DNA of 64,000 nucleotides from Malania oleifera (GCF_029873635.1 NC_080419.1:69235823-69299822); one strand, 5' to 3'. Positions 12,011 through 23,340 are shown, counted from the stretch's first letter. Notes: generated by a model from the sequence alone, not told the origin. Translations and numbers: made by a program.

Positions 12011-15000
12011 GGGGCCTAGTCTAGCAAACGAAACAAAATATAGGGATCTTAGCATGGTATGGGTGTATTTGAAGTTTTGTAACAACTCAACCTTCGGTCT
12101 TCTATTGTGAAATTCACAAGGTGTAATGACGTTGTGCACCATATTTGGAACATCACTCAAGTTCTTTAAAACACAAATGATACAATGAGAGAGCAAATAG
12201 CCAACAAACAAGATATATTACTGGATAGTATTGTGTAACCTACCATTCCTAACATTCCCAATGAATCAAGACTCCATATAGGAGCAAAAATAAGAAGATC
12301 GAGTCATGGCAAGTCCTCTCCTAGTTTTATGCCACTCGAAGGCAATTCCTTGATTTATAAATAGTGAGTTGGTGGGTTGAAAAACATGCCAAAACCATCT
12401 AAAGAAATTCCCATCTTGATTAAAATATCAAAGCAAGATAGTGGGATCTAGTTGCCTTAAAACAATTTATTGGTGCCTGATAATTCAACAACTTGGAAGC
12501 AATATTTGTCAATTGCAAACAAACATGGCATGGTGGCATAAAATTATCAACATACCTACTTTATGATCAAATATGTCAGTAAACAATGTCGTGGAGTCTC
12601 AAAATTTATAAACTCAAATTGTTAGGCTTAGGCATCAAAATATCATTAGGTACAAAGTACAGCTAGCACAAGTAATAGCTCCTAACACGTCTGTCATTTA
12701 AAACAAATGTTACAATGTTTGCCACTCTTCAAAATTTTATTAGGTGAAGAGAAAGAGGACATAGGTTATTACATTTGAAATATAAAGTGTTTATAAAGTG
12801 AAATTTAGTATCATTTTGTAGGCTGTAATTCCCAATAGATTATTTCCCTCAAGTTACTTCCTTTAACAAATTATTTCTTTCTCTTTTTGGGATGTTTGAG
12901 CAATAATTTTTGACAATTTTACTGAATTCATGAAAAATTGTAATCTTAAATTGATTAACAATTCTTAATAAACACAAAATGAACCAACCTAATGCAACTA
13001 AACAATACCAAGCAGATTTTGAGCCAAGTTGCTGCTTTAGGTTTAGATCAAGCATTTTCTTGACTAGGTCCTTTGTGTTATCGATAACTTTATGTCAACG
13101 GTTATCTTAGAATCAATGATGGAAAAAAATAATAGCATATGCTTCATTTGTTTAGTTTTTAGAAGAAAAACAATGATAATTTTTGTAAGAAGATTCAAAA
13201 GAGGAATCTCATGGCACGCATTTGTGACTGTGCGAAGATCTCAATAAGAGATTGTTGAAATCTAGCAAAAGTTAATTAGATAATTGATAATCTTATTTTT
13301 ACCAAAATTATAGCTTTTATTTATTTTTAAATTTATCCTATCATATTCAAAACAACCATAATATCTATAACTCTTTCCATATTTGACATTGTAAAAATTG
13401 TGTATATATTATATTTATAATTGCAAGAAATAGACTAACACAATTGCCTAAAAATAGTGGAACGACGTAGAGTAAAATATACAAAATAACATCATTGCAA
13501 ATATCAACTTACAAGCCATAATTGCACTTTTTAACCTTTGGGGCCATATAATAAGGACTTCTCATAATCACGACAAATTGGTCACTTGAAATTAGAGTAT
13601 AGATGATTGATAACTCTATTTAAGATTATTCTTAAAATGTAATGCCTGCCCACAGTGCCACCCATAACAATGTTTACTTCCATTTTTATTAAATAATTTA
13701 CGCAAGCAAGAACCGTAACACCCACCATTTATGGCTTCTACTTGGTCGCACAACAAGCCACCAACAACCTTTACCGCAACAACACAACCAAGACTCAAAT
13801 ATGAGAGGGCACAAACATATTTAAAAATAAAATAAAATAAAAAAATATATCTATTAATAACTTAATTAATAATTTTATTAATCATTAATAATTGAATATT
13901 TTTTTATTTAAATTAGTAATTTAAATTTTCAACTACTATTAATAATGTATTATTAATTTAATGATGATTTAATTAGTAATTTCATTAATTGTTGTTAATA
14001 AATGAATTACTTTATGAGACAATAAATAAAATAATAAATATTTTGAAAAATATCCATAAATAAAAGGATTATTATTTTGAAACCTCATCATAATTTTATG
14101 ATTTAATTTTGCAACTGATGATAGTAATTGAAGTAATGTTTTTATAACCACTAATAATAATAGAATTAATAATTTTGCAGTTGCTAATAGTTCTTGAATT
14201 ACTTTATGGAATAATAATAGTATTAATATCTTAAAATCATGACAAAAATGAACTAACTAGCATTTAAAACCTTCTTATAAATTATAATGTTGTAATTCAA
14301 TTTTTTACTTGTAATTTTAGGTAATACTTTTTTTGTAATTGGTACTAATAATTAAATTAATAAATTTTTATAATGATATTTAACTTATGTGTAATAATGC
14401 ATATATTAATTATTGAAATATTTTTATTATATGATCCATAAACAAAATATTTTGAGTATTGTTGCGTAGCTATTTTTAAATATTCAATCATAAGAACTAC
14501 TTTAATTTTATACTTAATATATAATCACATTTTAATTTTAGTATATATTTTTTTAAAATTTTTGCATAATGTGTGGTCTTTGCTAGTAATCATAAATATA
14601 AAAACTAAAAATACGCTTTAATCCAAATAATCAAGTCTCCATTTTCTCACTTACTTAAATTACAAAAAAAAATTAAAATAAACAAAAATGCAATATCCAT
14701 TTCAATTTTCACATTGAGAAAGTTAAATAAAGAAAAATAATTATTTTAGTAAAATTAATCAAAATATCTAATAAATCAAATAAAAATTATGAAACAAAAC
14801 TAAATGGACTTAAAAATATAAAACAACAATCATCATAACAACATCTTGTGGAGAGACAAAGTAAAGTTTGGTCAAGTTGAAGTTGTCGGTAAGCCACCTT
14901 CTCAGCGATTCAATTAGCTGCATTGCACCACCTATTGCCTACTTCTTAGCAATCAATTGATTAAAATGTCTTCATTTTTAGCGCTTTTCATTTCCTTTTC

Positions 15001-15716
15001 TCCAAAATCTTTCAACAACACATTGCGTTTCCTTCAATTTTTTGTAGGGTACTACAAAAATTTTGGTTCTACTCTTTCACTTCATAATCTCACAATCAAC
15101 AATCATACAAATAATCTTTAACAAATCATCAGTCAATTAACAAGAATTAATCTTAATAACATGAGAACAAGTTAAAATGATATATATGTTACTTAGTTTT
15201 ATCAACAACATTGAAAATAGGAAAGTTATGGGTTCATATCAAAACCCAAAAACTTGTATTAATCAAAACTCCTATTTCAGGTATTGATAATTTTTGAATG
15301 TTAGAAAAAAGATATAGGATTTATGATCAAAACCTAGAAGTTAATTGTCAAAAAAAAAAAAAAACACATCTAATGAAACACAAAAGAACTCCTTTTTGGA
15401 GAGTTTGAGTTGTGATAGTTACACCAAAAAAAGAAAAACAATAAAAGGGATAAACGAGGAGAAAATGACATTTATAAAAAGAAAAAAAGTGGTGAAGAAG
15501 AGATGAATTATGTACATGTAACTTCATGGACTAGAGCAAGAGATCTATTGTGAATGATGTGTGTTTTGCTTTTGATAGTCTATGTTTATAGCCTATAGGG
15601 AAACACAAAGAAAAATTAACTATTTGAGGGAAGAAATTAATTGAATTGTTAAATGAGTTATTAAACACAAATGGTGAAAAATTGTGTATACTAACATTCT
15701 AATGGCATGAGTGATG

Positions 15717-15747
<31 letters not shown>

Positions 15748-16091
15748 AAATACAAAATAATGGAAGGAAGAGGAGTTTCCAAAATGCCAATCATAAATTT
15801 TGAGATCTTTTAAAATTTAAAAAATCTAGACTAAATACTTATTGGCTCTGATTTTATATTCTTCGATTTCACTAGTCAATTATAATTAAGTTATATTTTT
15901 TTAAAAACTTAATAACAATTTGAAAATTTTTATTTCCTTATTTCTCCACATCTCTAGGATTTCTATATATATTTGTTTCCTTCTACCATTAATCAACTAA
16001 TTTTCAAAAAATTAATAACAATTTAAAAAAAATTATATACCATTGGTTAGCTATAATTAAGTTGTATTTTTTTAAAAAATTAATAACAATT
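12011..16091. other. AT-rich intergenic stretch, no gene seen
   Basis: No reading frame here resembles a known protein on either strand; the longest frames are under 75 codons. 13800-14560 is especially AT-rich, with many short TAATAAT and AATTAAT words. A (TA)n tract followed by ACACACAC lies at 15718-15747. A stretch of As is at 15350-15363. It may hold decayed transposons beyond recognition. Confidence 0.6.
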
Positions 16092-16464
16092 TGTTGTGAA
16101 ATCAATCCCACATCGGCTGGGAGGTCAAGGGAGTTCTGCCATTTAAGATGGTTGGTTCTCCCCCTTATCCGACTTGTTTTAAAACCATGTGGGCCTAAAG
16201 CCTAAAGTGGACAATATTGGCTGGGCCCTGACGACTGATCCGCTCCTTTCTTGGTGGCCCATGCAGGTCCTGAAGACCTCACATGTGGGATTGATGGGGA
16301 GTGTTGTGAAAGCAATCCCACATCAACTGGGAGGTTGGGGGAGTTTTTCCATTTAAGATGGTTGTTTCTCCCCCTTGTCTGACACATTTTAAAATCGTGC
16401 AGGCCTAAAGCCCAAAGCGGACAATATTGGCTGGGCCCTAAAGGCCGACCCAATCTTTTCTTAG
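16092..16464. mobile_element. TRIM-like pair of short direct repeats
   Basis: Two direct copies begin TGTTGTGAAA with CAATCCCACATC shortly after, at 16092 and 16302. Both continue through CATTTAAGATGGTTG, TCTCCCCCTT, GGCCTAAAGCC and GGACAATATTGGCTGGGCCC. A purine tract GATGGGGAG (16293-16301) directly precedes the second copy and the interval between copies is only about 50 bp. That arrangement fits a miniature LTR element (TRIM) with no coding capacity. The second copy is cut at 16464 by a copia LTR. The outer ends are approximate. Confidence 0.5.
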
Positions 16465-16863
16465 TGTTATAAAAGATGCAGAAAATAAATAGAGATGAGA
16501 CAGAAATTTTACGTGGTTCGACTGCCTACTCCATGGGTGGATGAGATCAAAATTTCACTATCACGGGAGGAATTACAATGTGTTATAGAACCGACCTTGT
16601 ACAAGATATCTCAATATTCTCTTTATCACTCTCTCTTCTTTCTATATACCCTACTTACTTCAAGCATGCAAGTGAGTATTCAAGCATGCAATGTTTATAC
16701 AAGCATGTAAAGATATATCATCCAAATGAGAGGGGTAGGGTGCCCTTTTATAGAGCAATATGGATACCTATGCATTTATTGGGGTGGAAACCAAAGTGGT
16801 GGAAGATGGGGTGGTGAAACATGGGGTGACATCCACATTTTCCATAACCTATTTTTCATAACT
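16465..16863 (-). mobile_element. Copia 3' LTR, minus strand
   Basis: About 400 bp between TGTTATAAAA (16465) and CATAACT (16857-16863) on +, a near-perfect TGTTAT/ATAACA pair with one end mutated. In sense it starts beside a polypurine tract ACGGGGGAAAG (about 16861-16872) and holds a CTATAAAAGGG TATA region (near 16745) and a CGAACCACGTAAAA block near its 3' end. It is followed on the right by the matching RNase H relic, so this is the 3' LTR of a minus-strand element. Confidence 0.65.
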
Positions 16864-16879
16864 TTCCCCCGTGGATGTC

Positions 16880-17379
16880 ACCCATATATTAACTACTTAT
16901 ACTAAGATCTTTAAGATGCCTCATTCCGATAAGATGATGTAATTTCTTGAATATTGTAGTAGGCAAAACTTTGGTGAACAAATCTGTAAGATTATCACTT
17001 GATCAGATCTGCTAAACATCTAACTCGCCATTCTTCTAGAATTCATGTATATAAAAGAATTTTAGAGAAATATGTTTTGTTCTGTCACCCTTTATGTATC
17101 CTCTTCTTAGTTAAGCTATACATGTAGCATTGTCTTCATATAATATTGTTGGAATATCCTTGATTGATTGAAGATCACAATTTGTTTGGATATGAGAAAT
17201 CATTTATCTGAACCACATGCATTCTCTACTAGCTTCATGGATAGCAAGTATTTCAAAATGTTTGGAGGATGTTTTTATAATCGTCTGCTTTACTGATTTC
17301 CAAGATATAACAGTTTTTCCATAAAGAAATATATATCCTGTTTGAAATTTAGCATTGTAAGGATCATATAGATATCTAG
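16880..17379 (-). pseudogene. Copia RNase H relic, cut by Sirevirus C
   Basis: Minus-strand translation gives copia RNase H in order: DPYNAKFQTGYIF, VISWKSVKQTI, ILAIHEASRECMWF, PTILYEDNATCIA, GDRTKHISLKFFYIHE, and the tail DLFTKVLPTTIFKKL ending GMRHLKDL near 16907. Several stops interrupt it, so it is non-functional. Its start is removed at 17379 by insertion of Sirevirus C (left target copy TCTAG, 17375-17379). It belongs to the LTR at 16465-16863. Confidence 0.8.
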
Positions 17380-19312
17380 TGTTGGCCTAACTAGGTTTTT
17401 CAATCTTATTTTGATGATAACAAATGAAGAATGTTTTAACTTGTGTTGTTGAGTGACTTTATTTCAGGTCTAAGTAAAAGGACACTCATGGTTAATCATG
17501 GAAGTAAGCTAGAAATCAAAGTCAATCAAGTGAAAGCTTCTCAGTATATTGAAGCAATGAACGACAAATGAAGAGTTTAAAGGCTAAGCAGATCTTGAAA
17601 TAAAGACTGAACCTCAAGAGGCTGCAAGACTTAGTGATTAAGGAGATCATGCTTAGAAGGATATTTGTAAGTACTTCAAGTCATTACTATTTAGATATAT
17701 GAAACTCCTTAAGATACAAAGACTTAGAGACCAACACTTGAAAAACCCTTGAAAATGTTTTTGAAAAGTTGTACTTAAGTTTTTCAAGTAAACTAGATTT
17801 TTAAAAAATCAGAAATAAAAAATATTTGAAAAGAGAGGACTGCCCAGCCGACTGACTTGATGAACTGAAAACACCCAGCCGATTGACAGTGCCTAACCAA
17901 CTGACCATTTTGAACGTGGTTCAGTCAGCCGACTGACAGAAAACCTACAACAAAGTTAACTGTCTAGCCGATTGACTCGATGAACTGAAAACACCCAGCT
18001 AACTGACCATTTTGAACGTGGTTCAGTCAGCCGATTGACTAGTACAAAAAGTGACCCCATCGAGTTGGTCAACCGACTGAGTCTGCAGAGATTTTTGAAT
18101 TTCGAACTTACGGGAAGTTTTTTAAAATTGATTTTATGATTTAATATCTTTTGAAAAGTTACCTAAATACTCCATGTTAAATGAGGAAACTTTTCTTTAA
18201 GAAGTCTATAAATACCTCCCTTGCTCAATGAAAAAATACACTCAAGCAATACACGTTTCCTATGCTAAAGTTCTCCTAAAGATCATACTTGCTCACACTC
18301 TTACTAGGTGAAAACTCTATAAAATTGCTGGTTGATTAACAAGGTTTGGTTCTGATTTGCAACTAAAATCTCTATATCAATAAGAAAGAACCATTGGTGA
18401 CTTTTAAACCTTGAGCTTCACATTTTCTATTTAGTTTTGGTTTTGAAGTACAATTAGAGATTTAACTTGTACAACTTGTTCTGTGTTTGAGAGTGTTTTT
18501 GTACGCAGATATCCATTCCTTTCTACCAGATCTTTGACGGTTTAAGGTATAGTTGGATCGTTGCACAAAATATAGGTTGTTGCTTGGAGAGATTTCTCTT
18601 CCTAAAAAAGATGTTGGTTGTTGTAAAGGTTTTTGTTTCACCTGGAAGGAACAAGGTATAGTGAAATTCTTAGGTGGTTGACCTAAGGCGAGGACGTAGG
18701 CTGGGGTAAGCCGAACCTCGTAAATATAGCGGCATCACTCTCTTTCCCTTACTCTCTTTAAATTCTAGAAAAAAATGTAAACTGTGTGGATGTTGTAATT
18801 CTTTCAATCATAAAAAAACGCATGTTGGAAATTAAATAAACCAAAACCTAATTTGTTCTTAGGCTTGCGGAAACCGAAAGGGAGTACGCTGGTTAATCAA
18901 TATTTTGGGGAAACCGTAAGGGAGTATGTTGATTGGTTAACAACCCAAAACCTATTAGCTGAAGCTTTATTTGAATTCTTATTTTGGAAAGAGTGATTGA
19001 ATGTTATTTTAATCTTCAGTTCAAAGGCCAACCACAAGACTTGCACGTTCATATACAAGACTGCTGAATATTGCAAAACTAACATTGATTACTTGTATGG
19101 TGTTTGTTTGGTTTGAATAGTTTATCAATTGGTTGTGTATGTTGTGATTGCGAATTGAATAGAAGAATTAAGTGTTTGCGTGGATTGCCTAATCAACAAG
19201 AATATAAGAAGTCTTTTAAAAGATTGTAAAAAGTCAAGAACTTATAAAAAGACTCTAAGGAATTTTAAATAACCCAATTCACCCCCCTCTTGGGACTACA
19301 CCTTAGGTTTCA
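17380..19312 (+). mobile_element. Sirevirus C 5' LTR
   Basis: A 1933-bp LTR from TGTTGGCCTAACTAGG to ACCTTAGGTTTCA, followed two bases later by the primer binding site. U3 contains a tandem repeat built on AGCCGACTGAC and GAACGTGGTTCAGTCAGCC (about 17840-18080). TATAAATA is at 18207-18214. The Sirevirus block GACGTAGGC...GCCGAACCTCG is at 18684-18720. The tail ACCCCCCTCTTGGGACTACACC is shared with the LTR of Sirevirus B. The 3' LTR of C is not in the window. Confidence 0.88.
17840..18080 (+). repeat. Tandem repeat in U3 of Sirevirus C
   Basis: Two imperfect units of roughly 110-125 bp. Each holds GATGAACTGAAAACACCCAG, CCATTTTGAACGTGGTTCAG and several AGCCGACTGAC/AGCCGATTGAC boxes. The boxes lie 130-370 bp upstream of the TATA box, where copia enhancers usually lie. 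Confidence 0.7.
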
Positions 19313-19314
19313 AT

Positions 19315-19326
19315 TGGTATTAGAGT
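19315..19326 (+). promoter_or_regulatory. Primer binding site of Sirevirus C
   Basis: TGGTATTAGAGT starts two bases after the LTR end. It differs at two positions from the initiator tRNA-Met complement TGGTATCAGAGC, both C-to-T. Confidence 0.8.
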
Positions 19327-19369
19327 GCAATTATAACAAATCCTAACAAGTAGCTATATAAAGATTTAG

Positions 19370-19445
19370 ATGGCACAAATAGGAGTGGCTCCCTTTGGTG
19401 AGGGTCAATCCTTAACTAGACCACCCATTTTTTGTGGACTCAATT
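19370..19445 (+). pseudogene. Sirevirus C gag, first 25 codons before gypsy insertion
   Basis: ATG at 19370 opens MAQIGVAPFGEGQSLTR, the same N-terminus as Sirevirus B gag. The frame is cut after GLN by the gypsy LTR at 19446 and resumes at 28466. Across the junction the sequence agrees with the uninterrupted gag of B (LNY then FW), which supports one 5-bp duplication. Confidence 0.9.
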
Positions 19446-21390
19446 TGTAATGACCCGAAGAAAAATGGTATTTAAATAATAAAGAGTGAGGGAAATGGAA
19501 TCAGTAACAGAAGGAGGCAAGAGACTTCGTCGACGACGTTGCACTTTTGAGGAAATAACCCAAGAAATTTTTCAGGCCTCATCGACGAGGTCCTATCTCG
19601 TCGATGAGAAGATACCGAAAAGGATTTTTGGAAGTTTGAAATTCGTCGACGATGGTGCAAGTTCGTCGACGAACTTTCTACAGGACTCGTCGACGAGGTG
19701 ACGTGGCGACGAATTTCGTAGTATAAATAGTGCTTAAACTCATTTTTTACGCAAAAATTTTAGCAAAGACTCTCTCTTTCTCCTCTCTCTACGAATCCTC
19801 TCCCATTTTTCTTCGATTTTGGCTCTGTTAGCCTCTAGATCGACAATCTGAGGCCACCACGACGCTCCTGCGAAAGTTCTCTTCAAGTCTGCTGGAGCAG
19901 ATCATCGGTGGGACGGAGTTGGATTTCATCCCAGGTTCAGGGTAAAATCTTTTTAAGCAAAATTTGGCTTTCCAGCAGTTGTAGAAAATGTTGTAGGCGT
20001 AGAAATAGTAATATTTTATTCTGAGATATATGGTTTTCAGGATGTTGAGTGGAGAACCCTGCGGGTTTAGGACCCGTCATAGTAGGGGAATTTTAACAGG
20101 AAACAGGTAAGAGAAATATGCTTTGCTAGGCAGTTTTAAAATGATTTTCAGTATGAAATGTAAATTTTTACCAAATTAATATTCACATTAGAACTTTATA
20201 CAGTTTATCTAGTATGTTTAATATGTTTTAAAATTATTGTGTGGCTTGAGAATATATATATAGTACAAAAACATGTTTTACAGTATTTTTCAGATTTATG
20301 TTTTACAGAATATATAGACAGAGGAGATATTTTATAGTAATTACAGAATACCATGATTATACAGTTGATACAGATACAGTTTACAGTACCATGACATACA
20401 GTTTTACAGTTTATTTCAAAAATACAGTTGATACAGATTCAGTTTATCACAGCGTCATGGTTAATACAGTTATTACAGAATCATGGTAAAACAGATAGTT
20501 ATATACAAAAATGTATTATATAGTATTAGATCCTATTGGACCATTACAGTTTATAGAACACGGTACCGTTGCTACATACAGTATAGAGTGCAACCACCTA
20601 TTCAGATAATACGTGGTATAACAGTCAATCGGATGGATCCCAAGAGTGGTTAGGCTCCTCATTAGATATGGGTCGAGGAGGGCTGATCAGACTGATGGAG
20701 TATAGTGGTTTATCTTGGTTAGCCAGCCAGGGTAGATCTCGCCTACGGGCTGCACAACCCTGTCATGATGGGTTAAATCATGACACATAGTTATCCACAG
20801 GGAAGTTTTCAGTTATTATATGTATATACAGTTTTATAGTAGCATTGGGTGTACTTATGTATAGTAGAAGAATTATTAATGGAAAACCTATAAAAGTAAA
20901 TATGTTAAGCAACATGGGTACATGTGGTGGCTTTATATTTTATTTGTACTTGTATTCTCATATTCATTTATACATGACTATATATAGAAACAGATTTTCA
21001 TGGTATTGTAACTCATTTGCCACACACTAGCAATAGCATATTTCATTTTACTGAGCGTCGTCTCATCCCATTACTTTAACATTTTTCAGGTGATCCAGGT
21101 AGGCGAGCTGATTAGGCTCGCAGGTAGAGGGGCTTTAGTACTGCCCTATCAGTAGAGAGTGAGTATTTTTTTGGAGTATTTCTATATAGCCCTAGCCCAG
21201 TTAAGGGTATTTTGCAGAACAGTCGTACATGTATATTTTTGGGAATATTTTAGTACTCTGGTATTGTATATTTTGAATATGGTTATATGGATTCAGCTTC
21301 TTGCTGCTTAGGTTGACAGTTTGGTATTAGAGTATTATAAATCTCATAGTATATATATATACAACTTGAAATAAATAGCAGGTCGTTAAA
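19446..21390 (+). mobile_element. Gypsy 5' LTR (L2)
   Basis: 1945 bp from TGTAATGACCCG to GGTCGTTAAA (the CA end mutated to AA). U3 has six TCGTCGACGA-like palindromes (19525-19700). TATAAATA is at 19722-19729 with a CT-rich tract 40 bp on. Splice-like signals: donor 1 at 19942-19943 (CAGG|GTAAAA), acceptor 1 at 20039-20040 (GGTTTTCAG), donor 2 at 20107-20108 (ACAG|GTAAGAG), acceptor 2 at 21088-21089 (ATTTTTCAG). The core CCTACGGGCTGCACAACCC lies near 20741. A PBS-like TGGTATTAGAGT is buried at 21322-21333. Confidence 0.92.
20107..21089 (+). other. Candidate leader intron 2 inside gypsy LTR L2
   Basis: 983 bp between a strong plant-type donor (ACAG|GTAAGAG) and an acceptor (ATTTTTCAG|G). A smaller candidate intron (19942-20040) lies 66 bp upstream. 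The last 70 bp, with CACACACTAGCAATAGCAT and TTTTACTGAGCGTCG, are conserved among the LTRs and contain possible branch points. Splicing is inferred from position and conservation, not observed. Confidence 0.5.
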
Positions 21391-21392
21391 AT

Positions 21393-21405
21393 TTGGTATC
21401 AGAAC
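21393..21405 (+). promoter_or_regulatory. Primer binding site of the gypsy element
   Basis: TGGTATCAGAACC lies two bases after the 5' LTR. It matches the initiator tRNA-Met complement except for one G-to-A change. Confidence 0.88.
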
Positions 21406-21695
21406 CTAGGTATTTAGGTTAGGTAGACTTTAGAGTGCAGCGGAAGCAATACCAAAGTATAGGAAAGGATTTGAGGTTTGTTATGTTGTTTGGGTACAGG
21501 AATTTTCGTGGTGGTTTCTGTGCTTTTCCTGGGGTGTTGATTTTAGGAAAACCATAGTAAACTATTGTTAGGTCACGTGTCTAGGTGACAGAATTGGATA
21601 TTGAGTTAAGGTCAGGAAAGGTAGTTAATTTTTAATTGGTACAAGATAGCTCTGTGTAGAAGATAAGGTTCTTAAGTGTGTTTCTTTTTATCAGG

Positions 21696-22740
21696 ATGAA
21701 CCCGGGAAGCAGTGGTACAATTGTTGGAGGAGACAGGCTTGGACCTTCCAACATGGGTGGAGATACCGACGCAGTATTGCGCAGCGTCACCTAGCAGGTG
21801 ATGGTTGAGATGACCAGGAGCTCTGGGGAGTGTGACAGTTCGATCGAGCAGTTTATGCGGATGAAGCCCCCATCTTTTGCTGGAGGAGATGACCCGATTG
21901 TAGCTGAGAATTGGGTCTAGGACATCGAAGAGACGTTGGCAGTGCTTCCTTGTTCGGATGAGCAGAAGGTAGTATTTGTAGCATATAAGCTGATAGGGGA
22001 GGCGAAGCGCTAGTGGATATCAATGCTACTGATAGAGGAGTAAAGGCTGGTTCTAGTACCAGTGACGTGGGACTGATTCAAGGAGCTGTTCTTCGAGCGA
22101 TATTTCCCTGCTATCGTTCGGAGCACGAAGGCAGCAAAGTTTATGCATCTGGTACATGGGTAGATGTCGATATCCCAGTACGCGGCTCGGTTTATCGAGT
22201 TGTCACGTTTTGCTCCACATCTAGCACCTGATGAAGAGAAAAAAGTAAGGAAGTTTGAAGATGGATCGAGGTAGAACTTATTTGAGCAGGTGATTGGCTT
22301 CAGATCTCAGGCATTTACGGAGGTTGTAGATAGAGCTGTGATCATTGAGAACAATATACAGAGGGGTATAACGGCTCTGAGTCATAGGAAGAGGTCTGTG
22401 CCTCGGGGCTTTCAGGTTGGCTCTAGTAGGGGTCCATGAAGAGGAGGTCGTGATAGGGGAGATCAGAGGTAGATGGTAGGACCTCAGGGGAATCAGGGTG
22501 CGCCAATCATCCCAGTATGTCAGATGTGTGGGAGACGTCATTTGAGGGAGTACCGGGTAGGGAGAGATGCATGCTATCGATGTGGGAGACCTGACCACAT
22601 GGCATGTGCATTCCTAGGACTGCTAAACCAGGCCCCAACTCCCAGGCCCTATTGGGGAGGATATCAGGCGCATTGTGGAGGACAGCAGAGGAATGTAGCC
22701 TCGGCGAGGGTTTACGCATTGATGCAGGGTGATGCTGAGG
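21696..22740 (+). pseudogene. Gypsy gag with nine nonsense codons
   Basis: Retrotransposon Gag starting MNPGSSGTIVGGD. The capsid region is readable without frameshift: FMRMKPPSFAGG, EETLAVLPCSDEQKV, FKELFFERYFPAIV, YAARFIELSRFAPHLAPDEE, NLFEQVIGFRSQ. A basic Gly/Arg stretch and a CCHC knuckle CYRCGRPDHMACA (near 22575) follow, whose last Cys is displaced. In-frame stops are at 21792, 21918, 22011, 22041, 22074, 22161, 22272, 22437 and 22470. Most fall where related Gags have Gln, Arg or Trp. It packages genomic RNA in a live element; here it cannot be made. Confidence 0.88.
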
Positions 22741-23340
22741 CTGCCACGGATGTGGTGATAGGTACTTTTTTTGTTTTATCACATTCTGTTATTATTTTAT
22801 TTGATTCAGGTGCTACTCATTCCTTTGTCTCTACATTATATGTTAAATTATTTGGAAGTGAGACTCAATTATTAGATAGAGAACTGTCAGTAGCTACACC
22901 ATCTGGGTCAGTAATACGGTGTTAGAGGGTGCTTAGAAGTTATCCTATAGAAATTCAGGGAAGAGTGCTACCAGTGTACCTAATTGTGTTTGAGATGTGC
23001 GGGTTTGATATAATACTGGCTATGGATTGGTTGGCTGTTAATCATGCCAACATTGATTGTTCTCAGAAGGAAGTAGTTTTCAGACCCCCTAGTGAATAAG
23101 AATTCAGGTTTGTTGGTTCGCGTGTACATGCTCTGTTGCAAATAGTATCAGCTTTATAGGTAAGAAGATTACTTCGGGATGGAAGTCAGGGGTTTGTGGC
23201 TTTTGTAAAGGAAGCGTCAGAGAATGAATTGAAGCTTGATAGTACCCCAGTCGTATGAGAATTTCCAGATGTTTTTCTAGAGGAGCTACTAGGGTTGCCT
23301 CCCGAACGTGAGGTGGACTTTTCTGTAGTTTTTCCTCCAA
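22741..23340 (+). pseudogene. Gypsy aspartic protease
   Basis: Continues the gag frame. The active site LFDSGATHSFVS is intact (near 22800-22835), followed by LSVATPSGS, PVYLIVFEMCGFDIILAMDWL and the linker ending [19 protein letters not shown], which leads into reverse transcriptase. Stops are at 22923 (TAG), 23097 (TAA), 23157 (TAG) and 23256 (TGA). Confidence 0.88.

Noticed and set aside
12849..13055. 68-codon minus-strand frame in the AT-rich stretch
   Set aside because: Length expected by chance and no domain or neighbour supports it.
16092..16464. Cassandra-type element with 5S rRNA sequence
   Set aside because: I looked for the 5S promoter boxes and did not find them; only a generic TRIM-like layout is supported.
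20298..20489. 62-63 codon Tyr/Thr/Val-rich frames in both gypsy LTRs (also 27302-27490)
   Set aside because: Same low-complexity CAGTT/GATACAG repeat read in one frame in each LTR copy; it lies inside the candidate intron and has no protein-like pattern.
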